From contig JAUJYZ010001135.1 in NCBI GenBank assembly GCA_033675265.1, forward strand, positions 201,001 through 265,000: 64,000 bases of DNA, in the 5' to 3' direction. The notes under the pieces are model-generated. The model saw nothing but the letters and a program-made list of their open reading frames with translations, did no database searches and was not told the DNA's origin. The position numbers were made by a program, and so were the translations under genes. Position 1 is the stretch's first letter; each line of letters begins with the position of its first letter. This DNA is from Actinostola sp. cb2023. Lineage: Eukaryota > Cnidaria > Anthozoa > Actiniaria > Actinostolidae. This document shows, one piece after another, positions 63,701 through 64,000 of the stretch.

Positions 63701-64000
63701 GTCTTGCCATGTACTGTCATGTTGCCAAGTTTCATTTTGATTGGATGAAAACTGTAGAAGTTTAATGACTGCTGCCGATTTCGGGCCCTTTTGTGCCCAG
63801 CGTGAAAGAGTTGTTCCTCCAATTTGATAATACCTTGAAGTTGGTTAAAATACTCTCCCCTCCCTTCCCCCCTGGGATGTGACACCTTTACATCCCCAGC
63901 TCACTTACATAAGTAGGATGAAGTACATCATGTAATATTTGTGTGTTTACATCAAGTAGTAATGTGCAATGATGGTAGGTTGTGACTCGTCCTAGCTTGG
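57631..64000 (-). CDS. Gene D: last four exons of an unrecognised protein (5' part outside the window)
   Basis: Exons on the minus strand: >64000-63909, 63304-63089, 58826-58766, 57755-57631. All have AG/GT borders and matching phases and give at least 162 aa ending at TGA 57633-57631. The peptide reads LGRVTTYHHCTLLLDVNTQI..., then ATASVRADIKNLSSLEPSLD, SRELQVETDCASLAK and FWREDICSALQDIKNTTSLS to VIRWINKNL. It looks like a soluble, helical C terminus with no transmembrane segment. I do not recognise the family. The intron between the second and third of these exons is 4.26 kb and mostly the GGAAGCAA array. Confidence 0.75.
57790..58710. repeat. ~20-bp array, GTGGGATCCCTGTGTACTGATT
   Basis: About 42 copies of TGTGGG(A/G)TCCCTGTGT(A/T)CTGAT, with two CACAGGAA(G/A)CCCA termini near its edges (57893, 58725). 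The core TGGG(N)TCCCTGTG is the inverse of the CACAGGGANCCCA core of the 25.7-26.8 kb array. A ~240-bp block (57990-58230 and 58230-58480) is duplicated. It lies in the last intron of gene D. Confidence 0.93.
58766..58826 (-). CDS. Gene D penultimate exon
   Basis: Acceptor AAACTCAG, 61 nt (VETDCASLAKISSNISSSLI), donor GTAAAT, phase 0 to 1. Confidence 0.75.
58995..59160. repeat. CCCCAAAAAGTCCTC repeats
   Basis: Short C/A-rich repeats (CCCAAAAAGTCCTCC) with C and A runs. Confidence 0.85.
59405..63080. repeat. 3.7-kb GGAAGCAA-type array
   Basis: 8-bp GGAAGCAA units with GGACGTAA, GGAAGTAA and CAGAGGAAGGAA variants. They form higher-order blocks of 16 bp (GAAGCAAGGACGTAAG), then ~48 and ~65 bp, then from ~62130 (GCAA)n with GCACGCACGCACAC and GAATTAAGATAGC blocks duplicated at ~130 bp and ~220 bp. 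It sits in an intron of gene D, whose sense strand is the CTTCC strand. Minus-strand ORFs of up to 1080 codons here are artefacts. Confidence 0.97.
63089..63304 (-). CDS. Gene D internal exon
   Basis: Acceptor CTCCTCTCAG, 72 codons (SSMRSKATASVRADIKNLSS...), donor GTTAGT, phase 0 on both sides. The GGAAGCAA array begins directly after the donor. Confidence 0.78.
63515..63860. repeat. Two ~50-bp direct copies
   Basis: GTTCTTCCTCCAATTTCAAA...AAATACTCTCCCC at ~63517 is repeated as GTTGTTCCTCCAATTTGATA...AAATACTCTCCCC at ~63810. Confidence 0.65.
63909..64000 (-). CDS. Gene D exon, truncated by the window edge
   Basis: Open to the edge, ends VNTQILHDVLHPTY at donor GTAAGT, phase 0, joining the SSMRSK exon. 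The upstream acceptor is outside the window. Confidence 0.65.

Overview
This is eukaryotic DNA: AT-rich, with GT-AG introns, dense tandem repeats and dozens of short inverted-repeat transposons. The repeat style, animal-type gene structures and a single-exon class A receptor suggest an anthozoan cnidarian, probably a stony coral or sea anemone. That placement is an inference from style, not from a marker gene.

Four protein genes can be supported, three by chaining exons whose splice phases fit. (A) Minus strand, 17872 to 2866: a 13-exon gene of unrecognised identity, about 487 aa, with a degenerate EF-hand pair near the N terminus and three 45-aa repeats in its last exon. (B) Plus strand, 19716 to 42054: a complete kinesin-8 (KIF18-type) gene in 16 exons, about 936 aa. 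(C) Plus strand, 52931-53890: a single-exon rhodopsin-like GPCR whose reading frame is shifted across TM4-TM5 by two compensating indels. (D) Minus strand, 57631 to beyond 64000: the last four exons of an unrecognised gene. A and B are head to head, with start codons 1.84 kb apart. They have no evident shared pathway with C and D.

Most of the window is repeats. Introns of A hold an 18-bp array (6.7-7.2 kb), a 28-30-bp array (9.4-10.5 kb), a ~56-bp array (11.0-12.6 kb) and several microsatellites. Introns of B hold a ~110-bp array (22.6-23.9 kb), a 37-bp array (25.7-26.8 kb), (TTC)n, (TTCC)n and (AAT)n tracts, a nested transposon pair (29.4-32.6 kb), a SINE with a 78-bp array (35.1-36.1 kb) and an 80-bp array made from the gene's own exon-14 donor (37.5-38.0 kb). 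Between B and C lie a satellite, many miniature transposons (MITEs), a hAT-like element, a LINE split by a 1.4-kb element and a ~185-bp satellite. Gene D carries a 3.7-kb GGAAGCAA-type array in one intron.

The strongest observations are structural. There are transposon families with exact 5-, 7- and 9-bp target duplications. Two nested insertions occur in one kinesin intron, one of them a ~1.04-kb palindrome. Satellites appear to have grown inside or from transposon ends. Transposon termini lie directly upstream of kinesin splice acceptors, and a kinesin exon-intron junction has been copied eight times. No CRISPR, operon, rRNA or autonomous transposase gene was found.
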